64,000 nt of DNA from assembly GCF_020184175.1 (NCBI RefSeq), contig NW_026083048.1, forward strand, positions 1 through 64,000, read 5' to 3'. This DNA is from Aphis gossypii (lineage: Eukaryota; Arthropoda; Insecta; Hemiptera; Aphididae). Below are positions 45,710-57,053 of this stretch, piece by piece. Both the position numbers and the translations under genes were made by a program. A model generated the notes under the pieces. It did no database searches. It saw only the letters and a program-made list of their open reading frames with translations, and had not been told where the DNA came from. Position 1 is the first letter of the stretch; every line of letters starts with the position of its first letter.

Positions 45710-46096
45710 ATGAATTTATTAAAATGTAACGTCGATTGTCAGACACTAGTGTGGACGGTACAGGAGAACTCAGTCCCAGAATATCCCGAGTATTCAACTT
45801 TTCTATCAAGGTTGAAAACATTCGATTCGCATCCTCTTCGCTCATATCAAGATAAGTATTCGCTCGCCGAATGCGGATTCACTTACAGTGGGACGGGAGA
45901 CTTGGTTCAATGCTACTACTGCGGTCTATTGCTATCAGAATGGGAGAAAAATGACGAAGTTTGGCAACAACACGCCATGCACAATCCCGAATGCGTTTAT
46001 GTATTGTTATATAAGGGCGCACAATTTATTGAGAATGCTAAAAATGCGATTCATAAACGCAAATGTAAAACAGAATCGTATGATGTCGTCGGATAA
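45710..46096 (+). CDS. BIR-domain (IAP-like) protein
   Basis: The open frame begins at 45551, but the first well-placed ATG is 45710, giving 128 residues. A single BIR domain fills residues 30-100: RLKTFDSHPL start, LAECGFTYSGTGD, then zinc ligands in VQCYYCGLLLSEWE, WQQHAMHNPEC (C-x2-C-x16-H-x6-C). There is no RING domain and no second BIR. BIR proteins of baculoviruses and insects block caspases; whether this one does so cannot be read from sequence. The ORF is intact and lies inside the right TIR, so it belongs to the element. Likely captured from an insect or virus IAP. Confidence 0.88.
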   Translation: MNLLKCNVDCQTLVWTVQENSVPEYPEYSTFLSRLKTFDSHPLRSYQDKYSLAECGFTYSGTGDLVQCYYCGLLLSEWEKNDEVWQQHAMHNPECVYVLLYKGAQFIENAKNAIHKRKCKTESYDVVG

Positions 46097-46384
46097 CATA
46101 TTATATTTTACACCAAATGTTCATTATAATACTGTATGATTAACTTATATAATATTATGTATGTTGGTTGAATAAATGACAAATTTTATATATATATATA
46201 ATAAAGCGCATTATAGTGTTTAACCCGGTATCCTGGTAAATGTAATAGATATGAATGCATATACGTATAATAGTGTGTGACGAATCCAGAAAGGGTGGGA
46301 ACCACTGTTATATGGCTATGTTTGAAGGTCAATGATGTAGGGCGCCGCAGTATCCTCATGCACGTGGAAATACGCTACGTATAT
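46097..46384. other. 3' flank of the BIR gene
   Basis: Contains AATAAA at about 46171 and TATATATATAATAAAG, probable poly(A) signals, before the right TIR begins. Confidence 0.5.
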
Positions 46385-47125
46385 AGGTATGTATGTATGT
46401 ATGTATATAGTATGTATGTATGTATGTATGTATATATGTATGTATGTATGACGTAACGGGGCTGGCGCGGCTTGCCGCGGTAGCGGGGCGGGTGGGGTAT
46501 AGGATATAGCTATGTATGTATATATGTATGTATATAGTATGTATGTATGTATGTATGTATATAGTATATTGGTATGTATGTATGTATGTATGTATGTATA
46601 TAGTATGTACGTATATACTATATAGTATGTACGTATATAGTATATAGTATGTATGTATATAGTATATAGGTATGTATATAGTAGGTATGACGTAACGGGC
46701 TGCGCGGCTTGCCGCGGTAGCGGGGCGGGTGGGGTATAGGGCCACGATACGCGGCGGCGGCGGCACGCTGAGGGGGGGGGTTTCGGTGTCGCTCGCGACC
46801 TGGGGCGCGGGGATTCCGCCGGGTAGCGGGGCGGGGTGGGGACAGGGTCATGATACGCGCGGGGCGGGGTGGGGATAGGGTCGTGATACGCGCGGGGTGG
46901 GGCGGGGATAGGGTCGTGATACGCGCGGGGTGGGGCGGGGATAGGGTCGTGATACGCGCGGGGTGGGGCGGGGATAGGGGCGGGGTATAGGGCCACGATA
47001 CGCGCGGGGGGTAGTGGTCGTGACGTAGAACCTGCCGCACAGCCTGCCGCAGCCTGCCGCAACTGCCGCGTTTATGGGCGGGGGGTGGTGAAGCGGGGGG
47101 TCCAGAACGGCTATTTTACACTACT
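46385..47125 (-). repeat. Polinton right terminal inverted repeat
   Basis: Complement of the left TIR: ATAC microsatellite in two blocks, CTGGCGCGGCTTGCCGCGG segments, about four GC-rich 32-bp units, GCGGCAGGCTGCGGCAGG and the 15-base terminus. It has about 4 units against about 10 on the left and a unique stretch near 46755-46835, so the arms have diverged. ORFs translated here are repeat artefacts. Confidence 0.85.
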
Positions 47126-47131
47126 CATATA
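47126..47131. repeat. Polinton 6-bp target duplication, right
   Basis: CATATA, exact match to 21400-21405. Confidence 0.88.
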
Positions 47132-50100
47132 AAATTGTAGATCAAAATAAGAGAAAAAAAATCATAATCGAGGAATAAATACGTAACTAAAATAAAAATA
47201 TCGTTAAGATTATATGAAGAGCATTGACCTCATTTCACCATTGTTCAAAAAATATAGATAATATTTACTATCTACCCTATACAGTAATTTATATTTATTA
47301 TATTTATATAGATTTATCAATACTACCAGTAGCAGTGCCACTAGATTAGATTATATTGATTATAATATTTGTCATGGCAGTTATAGTTTTGAGATTTACA
47401 ATGATTATTATACCACCTACCTATATTAGATAATATGAAGCTATAATTGCTTCAAATTGTCTTGTATCCCTCCGCCATTGAATACCACTATAGGCCAGTG
47501 GCGTTTATAGAAATCAATTATTAATTATATTTTCGTACTTTTTGTCCAACAATAAAAAATGAATCCGGACTTTTAGTTCAACTTTTTTTAAAATGGACTT
47601 TTCGTCCGGGATTCATTTATACACATTATACATGACCAGGGTTCAGATTTTATAGCACTAAAATTTACTAAAATATACGCTATAAAAAAAAGTTTTAATT
47701 AAAATCGTAAATAATAAAAAAAAAACCATGTGAGTGCCTTTGTACTCACGAATGATGTGTAAACATCTTAGCTGTAGTACGACTTTGATTGGGTAATATA
47801 ATGTCATGGTTTGAGTGGGAATTTGTATAATAAGGTAACAATAATCATACAAGATCGCGTTCTCTTTAAAATTTATATTTCTTCAATATCTCTTATACAT
47901 GTAATTATTGGTTTATGGTAGCTGAAATAAGATACATAAATTTCTGGTTTTCCAACATTTAAAAATCGCTAGAATACACCGTCTAGTGTAGTTTTTGCAA
48001 AAACTCGAGATAAACCTGTACGTATATAATACAAACACGAAAAACACGTCGAAAATCGGTATTGAATAACCAATCCGCCTAAAATATATAATTACCCATG
48101 TATACAATATTGGCGAGTTCAAAAAATAATAAATATACATCAATACATAAATAGCGTATAGGTAGTAAATATATGGAAAACTATAAAATAAATATATAAT
48201 ATTCCAGTAGTATACGTAGGTATGTGTAATATACTATTAAACGGTGTTTAACTCTCGACAATCAAACGAAATAACGAAAAAAAAAATCGGAAAAAAATGC
48301 AAAAAATCGAGAGCGTCCGGGCGGCCATGCGTTGTGGAGCGCCGCCGTCGGATCGACGACGAAACCGCTGGAGCGGGATTCGAACCTGACTATCCTAGCA
48401 CGGGGACCTTACTCCTAAACCTATCGACTACAGTTTGAGATGGAAAACCGAGTCGAACGTCGAGCCCTTAAGCCGTTTCCGGACCGCAGAGAACACCGCA
48501 TTAATCGCTTCGATTTACCGGTCAAAACGTCAAATCCTTTTCTCGTGTAAATGAAACTCGGAAAATAAAAACGTTCTTACGTCATCAAATCTCCGTCCGT
48601 AACGATCGTAAAAGACGACGATTACATCTACTACACATTACATCATAGTCAATTCTAAGGACACGCATAATAAAATACTATAAGAAAAGTGTCATAAACT
48701 CTTAGGTATGATTAAGAATATTTGCAATTACAACTTTGACTATACCTGTACCTAACTGCTTTTATATTAAGAAACATATCAATTTTATATGTATGTGTGT
48801 GTGTGAATAAATAAAAAAATTCCGTATAATTCGTGTGTAATGAAGCTTATATTAATATTAATCGTCTGTTTAATATAACGTTTTATAATATAACAAACAG
48901 CCGATAAAAAAAAAAAATCGTCGAAAACCCGCGTAATAATCGAATTTAACGTAAGAAAAACGCGTTATCAAGACGGGGGCGTTGGAGAACCGTCCGTTTT
49001 CGATAACGACGGCGGCGGGCCATGGAGCATAAAAACGGCGACCGAGGCGCATTCTTTTATAAGGAAACGAACTTCTTCACGTTTTATTATATAAGGAGAA
49101 GAGGAAGAGGATTTTATATTTTATCTTATAATTCAGATTAATTGTGCTATCTTTATTATCTTGCCTATCCATTAATTTTCTATCTACCTTACCATCTATA
49201 CATTTATTACTGTAGATTGTATAACAATAAATTAAATAGGACTTTTTTTTTTTTGGGAGTAATAAGTAAATATCAAACAAATGATCTATTGTGATCCATT
49301 ATCCATAACGATTAACGACGTAACATGAATAATGGTAGGTAGTCGATGTGTGCCGATATGATGATCGTATATTTCGGGTAAAACAAAACAACCTATTTTT
49401 CAACCTACTATTTTGTGTAAAAAAATATATATTGATTCAGTAAAAATGTCTCAGTCCAGTGGGAAAATCTCCAGTATCCAGCTTTTATATTTAATTTATT
49501 ATTGGCTTTGATCTTATACAATTTGGGACATTGTGTATGATCTAAGAATATTTGACATTTCTTTCAGCTTTAAAATTAAAATATAATTTTAATAATAAAC
49601 AATAAAAGTTACTAATTAGTAATTTGTTATAATTTTAGAAGCAATTTTACTGTATTTAAAAATGTTTGAAAATAACATAGCTAATCTAAACTATAGTTTA
49701 AATTATTGAGAAAATAGCTCTGCTTTGTGAATCTGCAAAATATTATTTTAATAAATTATCATAAACAGAATTAAAAATACAATTACTTTATACTGTTATG
49801 CTGATGATGGGAAAGTTGAAATAATGTGACACTGCTATGTCTTAAACATTTTAAGGTTTACCTAGCTATATGGTGATAAATAAATTTGTATTAATAACTG
49901 CTAGCATTTAGAAGCATTATCAAAACAATGGCATTGTATTCCACAATTCGGTGTATGCATTAATTAATATTTAAAATTTCATATATTGAATCTTCTATTT
50001 GAGTATGTGTTATTAGTGAAATTTTTGGTACCTATGCACACTTATTTTTAGGTAGTTTAAAGGGTAAATGTTCAAAATATTGTAGCCACACCTAAGTCTG

Positions 50101-50297
50101 TACTTATTCGAAACTGAGCAAACTATTATGTATGTAGTATAAAAATAAAACGACAAAATTGAACTACAAACTACCAACGTTGCTACTTGCAAATTAACAT
50201 GCACATTGTTGAGGCATAATTCCATAATTAATTAAATGCTCAAATTCTAAGTATAAAATAGCACATAAATTCTTGGTAGGACTGTGGTGGTGGCACC
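47132..50297. other. Gene-poor stretch right of the Polinton
   Basis: No gene supported over 3.2 kb. At 47540-47620 GGACTTTT repeats occur with ATGAATCCGGAC and GTCCGGGATTCAT facing each other, a small hairpin-like repeat. 48250-49060 is GC-richer and contains a tRNA-like SINE. The remainder is AT-rich, with scattered TATA-type runs. Confidence 0.5.
48335..48445 (-). repeat. tRNA-derived SINE or tRNA pseudogene
   Basis: On the minus strand GGTTCGAATCC is a perfect RNA polymerase III B box (about 48378-48388). About 50 bp upstream TAGTCGATAGG approximates an A box. The intervening bases could fold as a tRNA with a variable arm, but I could not close a normal acceptor stem. A SINE head is more likely than a working tRNA. 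Confidence 0.42.
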
Positions 50298-51483
50298 ATG
50301 TCCACCATATTTAATACATTTATAATAGTTTATATAAGATTTCAGATACTAGTAGACAGGAGGAATAATATATTGGAATTATACAATCAGTTTGAACCAG
50401 AAAAAAAGAATTTCACCAACAATGTGAGGGCAATACTTAATGAGCTACCATTTGAAGTGAAACACATAGACTCTGAAATTGTAATTGAAATTTGCAAGAG
50501 GTTGGGAATAAAATGGAATGCTACTAAATGGAAAGTAGGTGCATTAAAAAATCAGAATAAAGTGACTTTAGCATTGCGTTATATTTTTAAACTGGACAGT
50601 GAAAAAGTAAAAACACCAATTGAAAAGGTAATGTTATATAAAAATATTGAAAATATTGGGCTGGTGTCTGTTGGTGATGATTTTTTGTCAAGTTCTAGGT
50701 CAATGGAGACAAGTATAACAATAAATGAGATACTTGAACATGGATCTTTATTGTTGAAACCAAATTTAGAGGAGTTAAATGTTGATGAATTTATCATTCC
50801 TACAAAACCAAATGATGCTATTGGCATAGTGGAATGTGTTAATGATCAACTATTAACACATGACAGCAACAATGATATTAAGGGGCAAATATCACAGGTT
50901 GAAAATTTAATTACAGATGAAAATACCTCTAAGACAAAGGTAATGTGTGGTTCCAATGCAGAACAGTTATCTGTTATTGATGAAACTTTATACAATTTTA
51001 GGTCGATACAGAGAAATGAGGACATTATGGAAGTTGCATCTATTTATTCGTCCAGTGCAGAGAATATTTTGGACACTTCTAATGATACTGTATTGTTGGA
51101 ATAAAGTCCTATAGAGTCAAATTTTGTGTTTGTGACTCCTACTCAAAGAAATGCTATAGGAAATTCTAGAAGAAAATTATTTCATGATAATTGGAAGTTC
51201 ATTGTTTGAATGTAATAGCTCAATTGATTTACTCAGAAACACTGGTAAAATTAGAGACAAATTTATTAGTCCCATAAAGAGCCCGTTAAAACATTTAAAT
51301 GATAGACAATTTAATAAAAGTCCTGGGGAGCTTTTACCACCAGGTTCTAAAAATGTGTCTCCTCTCAGCATTAAAGGAGAATATTATGAATGTAATTTCA
51401 AAGAAAAAGAGTTTATAATTCCAAAAGATGAATGGAATCATATATTTGAAGATGGAAAACTAAATACAAAAAGGTATACATAA
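50298..51483 (+). pseudogene. Gene of unknown function, interrupted
   Basis: An ATG at 50298 opens 268 codons, mostly helical (RRNNILELYNQFEPEKKNF near the start), with no motif I recognise. A TAA at 51102-51104 stops it, but the same frame continues for 36 codons (TPTQRNAIGNSRRKLF). After a one-base frame change the reading frame resumes at about 51184-51483 (KSPLKHLNDRQFNKSP, then YECNFKEKEFIIP). The matching style across breaks suggests one former protein of about 400 residues. It sits just outside the piggyBac end. Confidence 0.45.
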
Positions 51484-51570
51484 ACTTATTTCAATGTGCT
51501 TAATATATTTGTATTATTAATTTATAACTACTTACATTATATTTAATTTGTCTTAAAATTGAACATTTTA

Positions 51571-51574
51571 TTAA
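51571..51574. repeat. piggyBac TTAA target, left
   Basis: TTAA directly precedes CCCTTTCATGCC, the piggyBac end. Confidence 0.85.
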
Positions 51575-52156
51575 CCCTTTCATGCCCACTAATTCAAATA
51601 ATTTGAATTTCAAAAATTTTTTTTTTTTTAATATAGTTATATAGACCTTAAATAAAAGAAAAAAATTTTTTTTTTAATTTTCTTGAAAACTGATTTTCCC
51701 AGCTATGACTCCATATGGCATCATTGGAGGTATGAGGATTTAATTTTTTACATTTTCAAAAACTATTAGAAATGACCACTTAATTGTTCATTATAAAGGA
51801 ACATGAGTTAAGTAAAACATAGTTAACAAATTAATATAATAAGTAATTAAAAACAAAACAAAATACATTTTTTCTATATCACATATTGTATAACCTTATA
51901 CATCATTTTTAATATAATAATTAAAAACAAAACAAAACATAACTTTTTTTCTATCACATTTATAGTTGATTGAAAAGAAACACATGTTGGTAAAACTTAT
52001 TTTTATAGTAACATTTAATATAATAATTAAAACATAAAATAAAATTGTTCTGTATCACATGTAACCTTATACATAAAATAAAACATAACTTTTTTCTGTA
52101 TCACAATAGTTAATTGTAATGAAACATAATAATAATAAAACTAAGTGAAAAATAAA
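51575..52156. other. piggyBac 3' flank
   Basis: Non-coding AT-rich DNA between the terminal repeat and the transposase stop, with repeated AATAATTAAAAACAAAACAAAA motifs. No ORF. Confidence 0.5.
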
Positions 52157-54033
52157 CTATTTTTCATGATAATGTCTAAAACAATTCGGGTTACTGTTGT
52201 AACATAAAGCTACTTCACATTTGGCACATTGAGTTCTGGAATATGGATTTGATGGACAGTACTTGCATCTTTTTTTGTTTTGTATATATTCCAGCCAGTG
52301 TTCATATTTATCAAACCTTACATCTGGAACTGGTTTATTAGTATATTTTCTTCGAGTTGGTGGGGTCTGAAGATTAACCTTAGATCTTTTTAATTTGCCT
52401 TTTCCAGAGCTAAGTAATCCTTGTGCAATTTCAGTTTTAAAAATTAATAAAGAATTATACTTTGGGATATTTAATTGCTTGCAGTGGCGCCTATACATCA
52501 ACCAACTATTTACAATACACATATCCATTATGTGAAAAACAATTCTCATATAATATCTTTTACATTTTATGTCTGTACGGTAAATCTCTACAAGCATATC
52601 GTGTAAATCTATTCCCCCCATAAATGAGTTATACTCTCTTACCATTGCTGGCCTTTTTACAGGAATTTGTGCCTTTTCTGATGCTGACCAACGTAATACA
52701 GGATCTGTAGGTTCTGTACCAATGTAATTTGATATCAAGTGTACACTTTTATTATCATACTACTTACAGCCTATAATACCATGAGATGTATCAATTCTTG
52801 TATCATAAGTCCCTCTTCCTGCTTTTTTGAGATCTTTGTCATTTTCAAATTGGCATCCTGCTATTCTATTTGATCGAACAGTGCCTACAGATAAAATGCC
52901 TAAACTTTTTAAATGTAATATTAAATTATAAGATGTAAACCAATTATCAAAACTTAGTTTATAATTTTTATGTTTTGGCAAAATATCAGACAATCGAATT
53001 ACAATGTCACCACTCAGACCCATTTTAGTAGAAGATTTTATTGTTGATTTTCCCACATAAATCTCAAAGTCATGAATGATACCTGACTTAGAAGCTAATG
53101 CAAACATCTTAATTCTCCATTTATGGGGTTTTGATTTGTTGTATTGTTTCATTACACTTCTGCCTTTGAATGGTATTATTATTTCATCTATTGCAGTGAA
53201 TTCTTCAGGTGCAATCATTTTAAAATTGTTTTGTATAGCATATATGTATGGTCTTATTTTAAACAATTTGTCATGGTTAGGGTGATTATTGGGTAAATAG
53301 TAAGTATTATCATTGAAATGAATATTAGCACGTAAATTTTCAAATCGATTGCGTGCCATGGCATCAGAAATAGCTGTATATTTTGAGTTATTTGCCCAAT
53401 ACATTCTCATAGTTGGCATTTTTACAATAGACATAACCATATGAATTCCCAAAAATATTTCAATTTCATTGGTATTTGTGTTTATACTAGTACCATTTTT
53501 TTGCACTGAATACAAATTTGTTTGGTACACTATGTTTTGAATTATATTTGTATCAAAAATTTGTTTAAAATATTGTAATGGTGTGTAAGGTGAAATTGGA
53601 GGATCTGATAAAATAACATTACATGGGTACGGTTGGTTTTCCCAAGAACCTCTTACCCAATTAGGTGGCAAATTAAGATCTGAGTTCTTTTCAGAGTAGT
53701 CTTCAAAATTATCTTCTATTACATCAGCATTATCATAAGAATTATTATTTTCCAAATCTTTGGTCAGTGATATATCACCTCTTATAATACACTGTTCTCT
53801 TTCCTAATAATTGTAGTATATTATAAGTAAAGTAAACTTCTTTGAATAAAAATGTATTTATTACATACCAAATCATCTAAGTGAGCATTGTTATCATCAA
53901 CAAATTCATTCATATCAGCTATGCATTGTTCTAAATTATATTCTTCTGGTTCTTCATCAAAAACATTAAATTCTTCAATATCAGATAAATTCCCTTGCAA
54001 CAGTTCTTCAATTTGAATTTCATTTAAATTCAT
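52157..54033 (-). pseudogene. piggyBac transposase, two exons, one internal stop
   Basis: Exon 1 54033-53869 (ATG, 55 codons, acidic), intron with GTATGT...ATTAG, exon 2 53803-52157. The whole is 603 codons in one frame except for a TAG at 52757-52759. Catalytic aspartates lie in FTAIDEIIIPFKGRS, LSFDNWFTS and MGGIDLHDML. The C-terminus has the cysteine-rich finger CKYCPSN, TQCAKCEVALC and a closing histidine segment. piggyBac transposases cut and paste at TTAA without leaving a footprint. One substitution would suffice to explain the stop, so the copy died recently or the stop is a sequencing error. Confidence 0.87.
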
Positions 54034-54125
54034 AGTGCGAATAAATGTCCTAAACAACAATATAATTTATTATAGTTAATTCAAGTCACACATAGTCCTA
54101 ATGATGCCATATGGAATCACGCATT

Positions 54126-54133
54126 GTCATAGC
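54126..54133. repeat. hAT 8-bp target duplication, left
   Basis: GTCATAGC, identical to 56361-56368. Confidence 0.92.
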
Positions 54134-56360
54134 TAAAGACCGGATTCCCGTGCAATTGCATCTTTTTATGGCATGTTCTAAATTCAATAGAAACAAGCTA
54201 CAAATCCAAATTAAGAGATGTAGATTAATTGAAAAAAAGTTTTATGTTGCACAAAATTGCACGTTTTTGGGTTTTTGCACAAAATTGCACGTTTCGGGTT
54301 TTTTTTTATAAAAATGTACTTTTGTACAAATATTTTTGTATTATTTTTATCGGTGCTATATTATGTTGTTATACAAAGTATTGGACTTTTATATCAAACA
54401 ATATATAATTATATATATACAACGATATAATACGAAGTAATTAAGATAGTGACTAAGGTACTACGATAGTCGATAGATTATCGATTATACATACAGTATA
54501 CAGTATACACATACAATTCTACAGTCTATCCGCAGCCGTCGTAGTCAACTCGTGTTATATACAATTTTATAGTTAAATTTTACTTGATATTATTTAATTT
54601 AAAATGCCGAAAATTAGTAGTAGTCATTGTTCTAAAATAAAGTGTTGGATCGAAAAATATCCAGAATTAAAAGCAGAAGGCAAAATTATATTTTGCACGT
54701 CGTGCAATAAGGCTATTGGTTGTGAACGTAAATCACAAGTTGATGCACACTGTAATTCAAGTACGTACCTACGATAACACTAATTGTCTGCTGTAATTAA
54801 TAATTATTAACATTTTTTTTTATTGTTTTTGTTGTGATCAGCTGTGCATCAACAAATGACTGCTGCTAAAAAAAATAAGCGTAATCCGGTACAAATGTTA
54901 ATACCTGAAACCACATCAGCCATGGCTAGTCGAAATGAATTTTTAACAGACATGTGTTATGCCATGGTAGCCACAAATATTCCTTTCAATAAACTTCAGT
55001 CGACACCATTTAAGAATTTTTTACAAAAATATGTTAATCAGAATATTCCAGATGAAAGTACGTTACGAAAAAATTACTTAAAAATATGTTTTGAATCTAC
55101 TCTTAAAAAAATACGGGAAAAATTAGCTAACAATTTCATTTACATTATGGTAGACGAAACGACTGATTCTAGAGGGCTGTATATTTGTAGTCTAATTGTT
55201 GGAATACTTCATCCAGAAATAATACCTACTTCATTCCTAATTTCTTGCAAAGAATTGAAAAAAACCAATTATGAAACGGTTTCTCGATTTGTGAATGATA
55301 GTTTAATGGAATTTTTTGGAGACACGTTATTTCAAGACAAAATTCTGCTGTTTATTAGCGATGCGGCGCCATATATGATAAAAACTGGAGGAGCATTAAA
55401 AATATTTTATTCTAATATGATTCATATAACTTGTGTTGCCCATGGCTTAAACCGTGTAGCCGAAAAAGTTAGAGACATTTTCCCGGGTATAAATAAACTA
55501 GTAAATAATGGAAAAAAAATGTTTTTAAAAGCACCTCATCGTATTACTGCTTATAAAAATTTTATGGACTGTCGCCTTCCTCCAGAACCTGTAATAACAA
55601 GGTGGGGAACATGGTTGGAAGCTGCTTTGTTTTACTCTGAAAATTTCAGTAAATTTAAAGAATTGGTATTTAATATAGAAGATGACGCCCAATCTGTCCA
55701 AAAAGTAAAATCCATTTTGAGTACTACATCAATTATATCTGATTTAACATTTATTCGATCATATTTGTCCGAGTTGCCAAATTCAATTACAAAACTGGAA
55801 AAACAAAATTCAACTTTAAATTATCAAATAAATGTAGTTGAAACAGTAAGAGATGGACTTAAGACAATTGAAAATGAAAAGGGACAAATACTATATGAAA
55901 AATTCAAATCAGTATTTGATAAAAATCCCGGATACAATATTTTAAAACTGTACAACAATTCAATAAATGGAAATGATGTAGATTTAAAAGAAGATCCTGC
56001 TATTATAAGCTGCTACAAACAATGCCCGATAACAAGTGTCGATGTAGAACGTGTATTTTCGCAGTTAAAACATATATTGAATGATAGAAGACATAATTTT
56101 AAAGAAAAAAACTTGGAAATGTACATGATTATAAATTTTAATCAAATATTGTAAAGTGAGTTATATACATATTTACATATTGTCAGTTTATTATTATTTT
56201 AATCAATTATTGTAAAGTCAGTTATTAGTTATTCTTATTACTTATTAAAATTAAAATTTGAAGTACCTATAATAAAATTTTGTTTTTGCACGTTTTTGCA
56301 CATTCTAACATTTTAATTGCACATTTCTTAGATTTTAGCTGCACAAAAATCCGGTCTTTA
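54134..56360 (+). mobile_element. Complete hAT transposon, 2.2 kb, inserted in piggyBac
   Basis: TAAAGACCGGATT at the left end and its exact complement at the right (56348-56360) give 13-bp TIRs; a perfect 8-bp duplication flanks the element. Subterminal ATTGCAC/TTTTTGCAC motifs recur near both ends (54240-54300 and 56285-56345). Its transposase gene is intact, so this could be an autonomous and recent copy. Confidence 0.92.
54604..56154 (+). CDS. hAT transposase, two exons, intact (489 aa)
   Basis: Exon 1 54604-54760 (ATG) encodes a BED-like finger (CTSCNKAIG, then DAHCN). The intron is 54761-54841 (GTACGT...GATCAG), and exon 2 54842-56154 runs to TAA with no stop. Motifs: FIYIMVDETTDSRG (first Asp), FISDAAPYM, HITCVAHGLNRV (CxxH block), VITRWGTWLEA (RW), and the hATC dimerisation end TSVDVERVFSQLKHILNDRR. 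It excises and reinserts the element, creating 8-bp duplications as seen here. The first exon is missed if only long ORFs are considered. Confidence 0.9.
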
Positions 56361-56368
56361 GTCATAGC
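56361..56368. repeat. hAT 8-bp target duplication, right
   Basis: GTCATAGC, identical to 54126-54133. Confidence 0.92.
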
Positions 56369-56722
56369 AATTGTATAAAAACTAATACTTAGGTATACAA
56401 TTTCAATATCTATCTCATTGTAATTAATACTACATTTTAAAATATAAAAAGTAAGTTTAATAAATAATAAGCGTTTTACTTACCAGAAAAATTTAAAACA
56501 AAACGAGAGAGTACATGTGTTGAAAAATAATAATTTTTTTTTTTGGTAATTTGATAATACTGGTAATCACAAATATGATAACCACAAGGCAGTGTCACCA
56601 TATGAAAGACAAGAAAATATTCAATGATAAATGATGTCTTATGGAAACATTGGTCGATTAGAAAAAATAAAAAAAAATGATAAACATCGTGATGCCATAT
56701 GGCATCACCTGGCACGAAAGGG

Positions 56723-56726
56723 TTAA
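56723..56726. repeat. piggyBac TTAA target, right
   Basis: TTAA directly follows CACGAAAGGG. Confidence 0.85.
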
Positions 56727-57045
56727 ATATAGTTGAATTAAATCATCACAAAAATAATTTATATAGATATAATTGTTAGCTTATATAGTTATATATATAT
56801 TGTGTATAACAAGTGGCACAACAAAGGGTTCAAATCTTGGGGGTGCTACAATTATGAAACCCTCCAACACAAACCTTATATATAGTCAGTAATCAGTATT
56901 TTATATTATACTTTAGCATCTCCTAGCACCTCCGTAGTCATGCCACTGACAACAACAATAACATAATACTAAATAATATATGTTAATAGTTAATATTATA
57001 AATTTCAGTGATAGAATTAAGAGGTTGTTACACCAACATTTATTG
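56727..57045. other. Spacer with a small MITE-like segment
   Basis: AGTGGCA (about 56813) and TGCCACT (about 56941) bound about 135 bp with GGGGGTGCTA and TAGCACCTCC inside, a short inverted-repeat element. No ORF. Confidence 0.35.
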
Positions 57046-57053
57046 TCTCCATC
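57046..57053. repeat. 8-bp target duplication of the THAP-bearing element, left
   Basis: TCTCCATC, identical to 60619-60626. Confidence 0.85.

Larger units (their letters stand above)
21406..47125. mobile_element. Polinton/Maverick (adintovirus-like) endogenous virus element, 25.7 kb
   Basis: The first 15 bases (AGTAGTGTAAAATAG) are the exact complement of the last 15, the ends are AG...CT, and both flanks carry CATATA. Long TIRs follow. The gene set is diagnostic: protein-primed PolB, retrovirus-type integrase with chromodomain, FtsK/HerA-like packaging ATPase, adenovirus-type cysteine protease, double-jelly-roll capsid and penton. Without Helitron 2 (7.4 kb) the element would be about 18.3 kb, within the usual Polinton range. 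PolB, ATPase, BIR, MCP and several ORFs are open; penton, integrase and the first ORF have frame breaks, so this copy is probably not self-sufficient. Confidence 0.93.
51575..56722. mobile_element. piggyBac transposon with a nested hAT
   Basis: Ends CCCTTTCATGCC (51575) and GGCACGAAAGGG (to 56722) are inverted copies with one mismatch, and TTAA flanks both sides. Without the hAT and one target copy it is about 2.9 kb. A palindrome based on ATGCCATATGGCAT occurs near the left end (51711), near the right end (56691-56706, perfect 16-mer) and internally (54103-54118). The transposase is on the minus strand at 52157-54033. Confidence 0.88.

Noticed and set aside
46316..47062. Similar ORFs in the right TIR
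   Set aside because: Same repeat artefact on the other strand.
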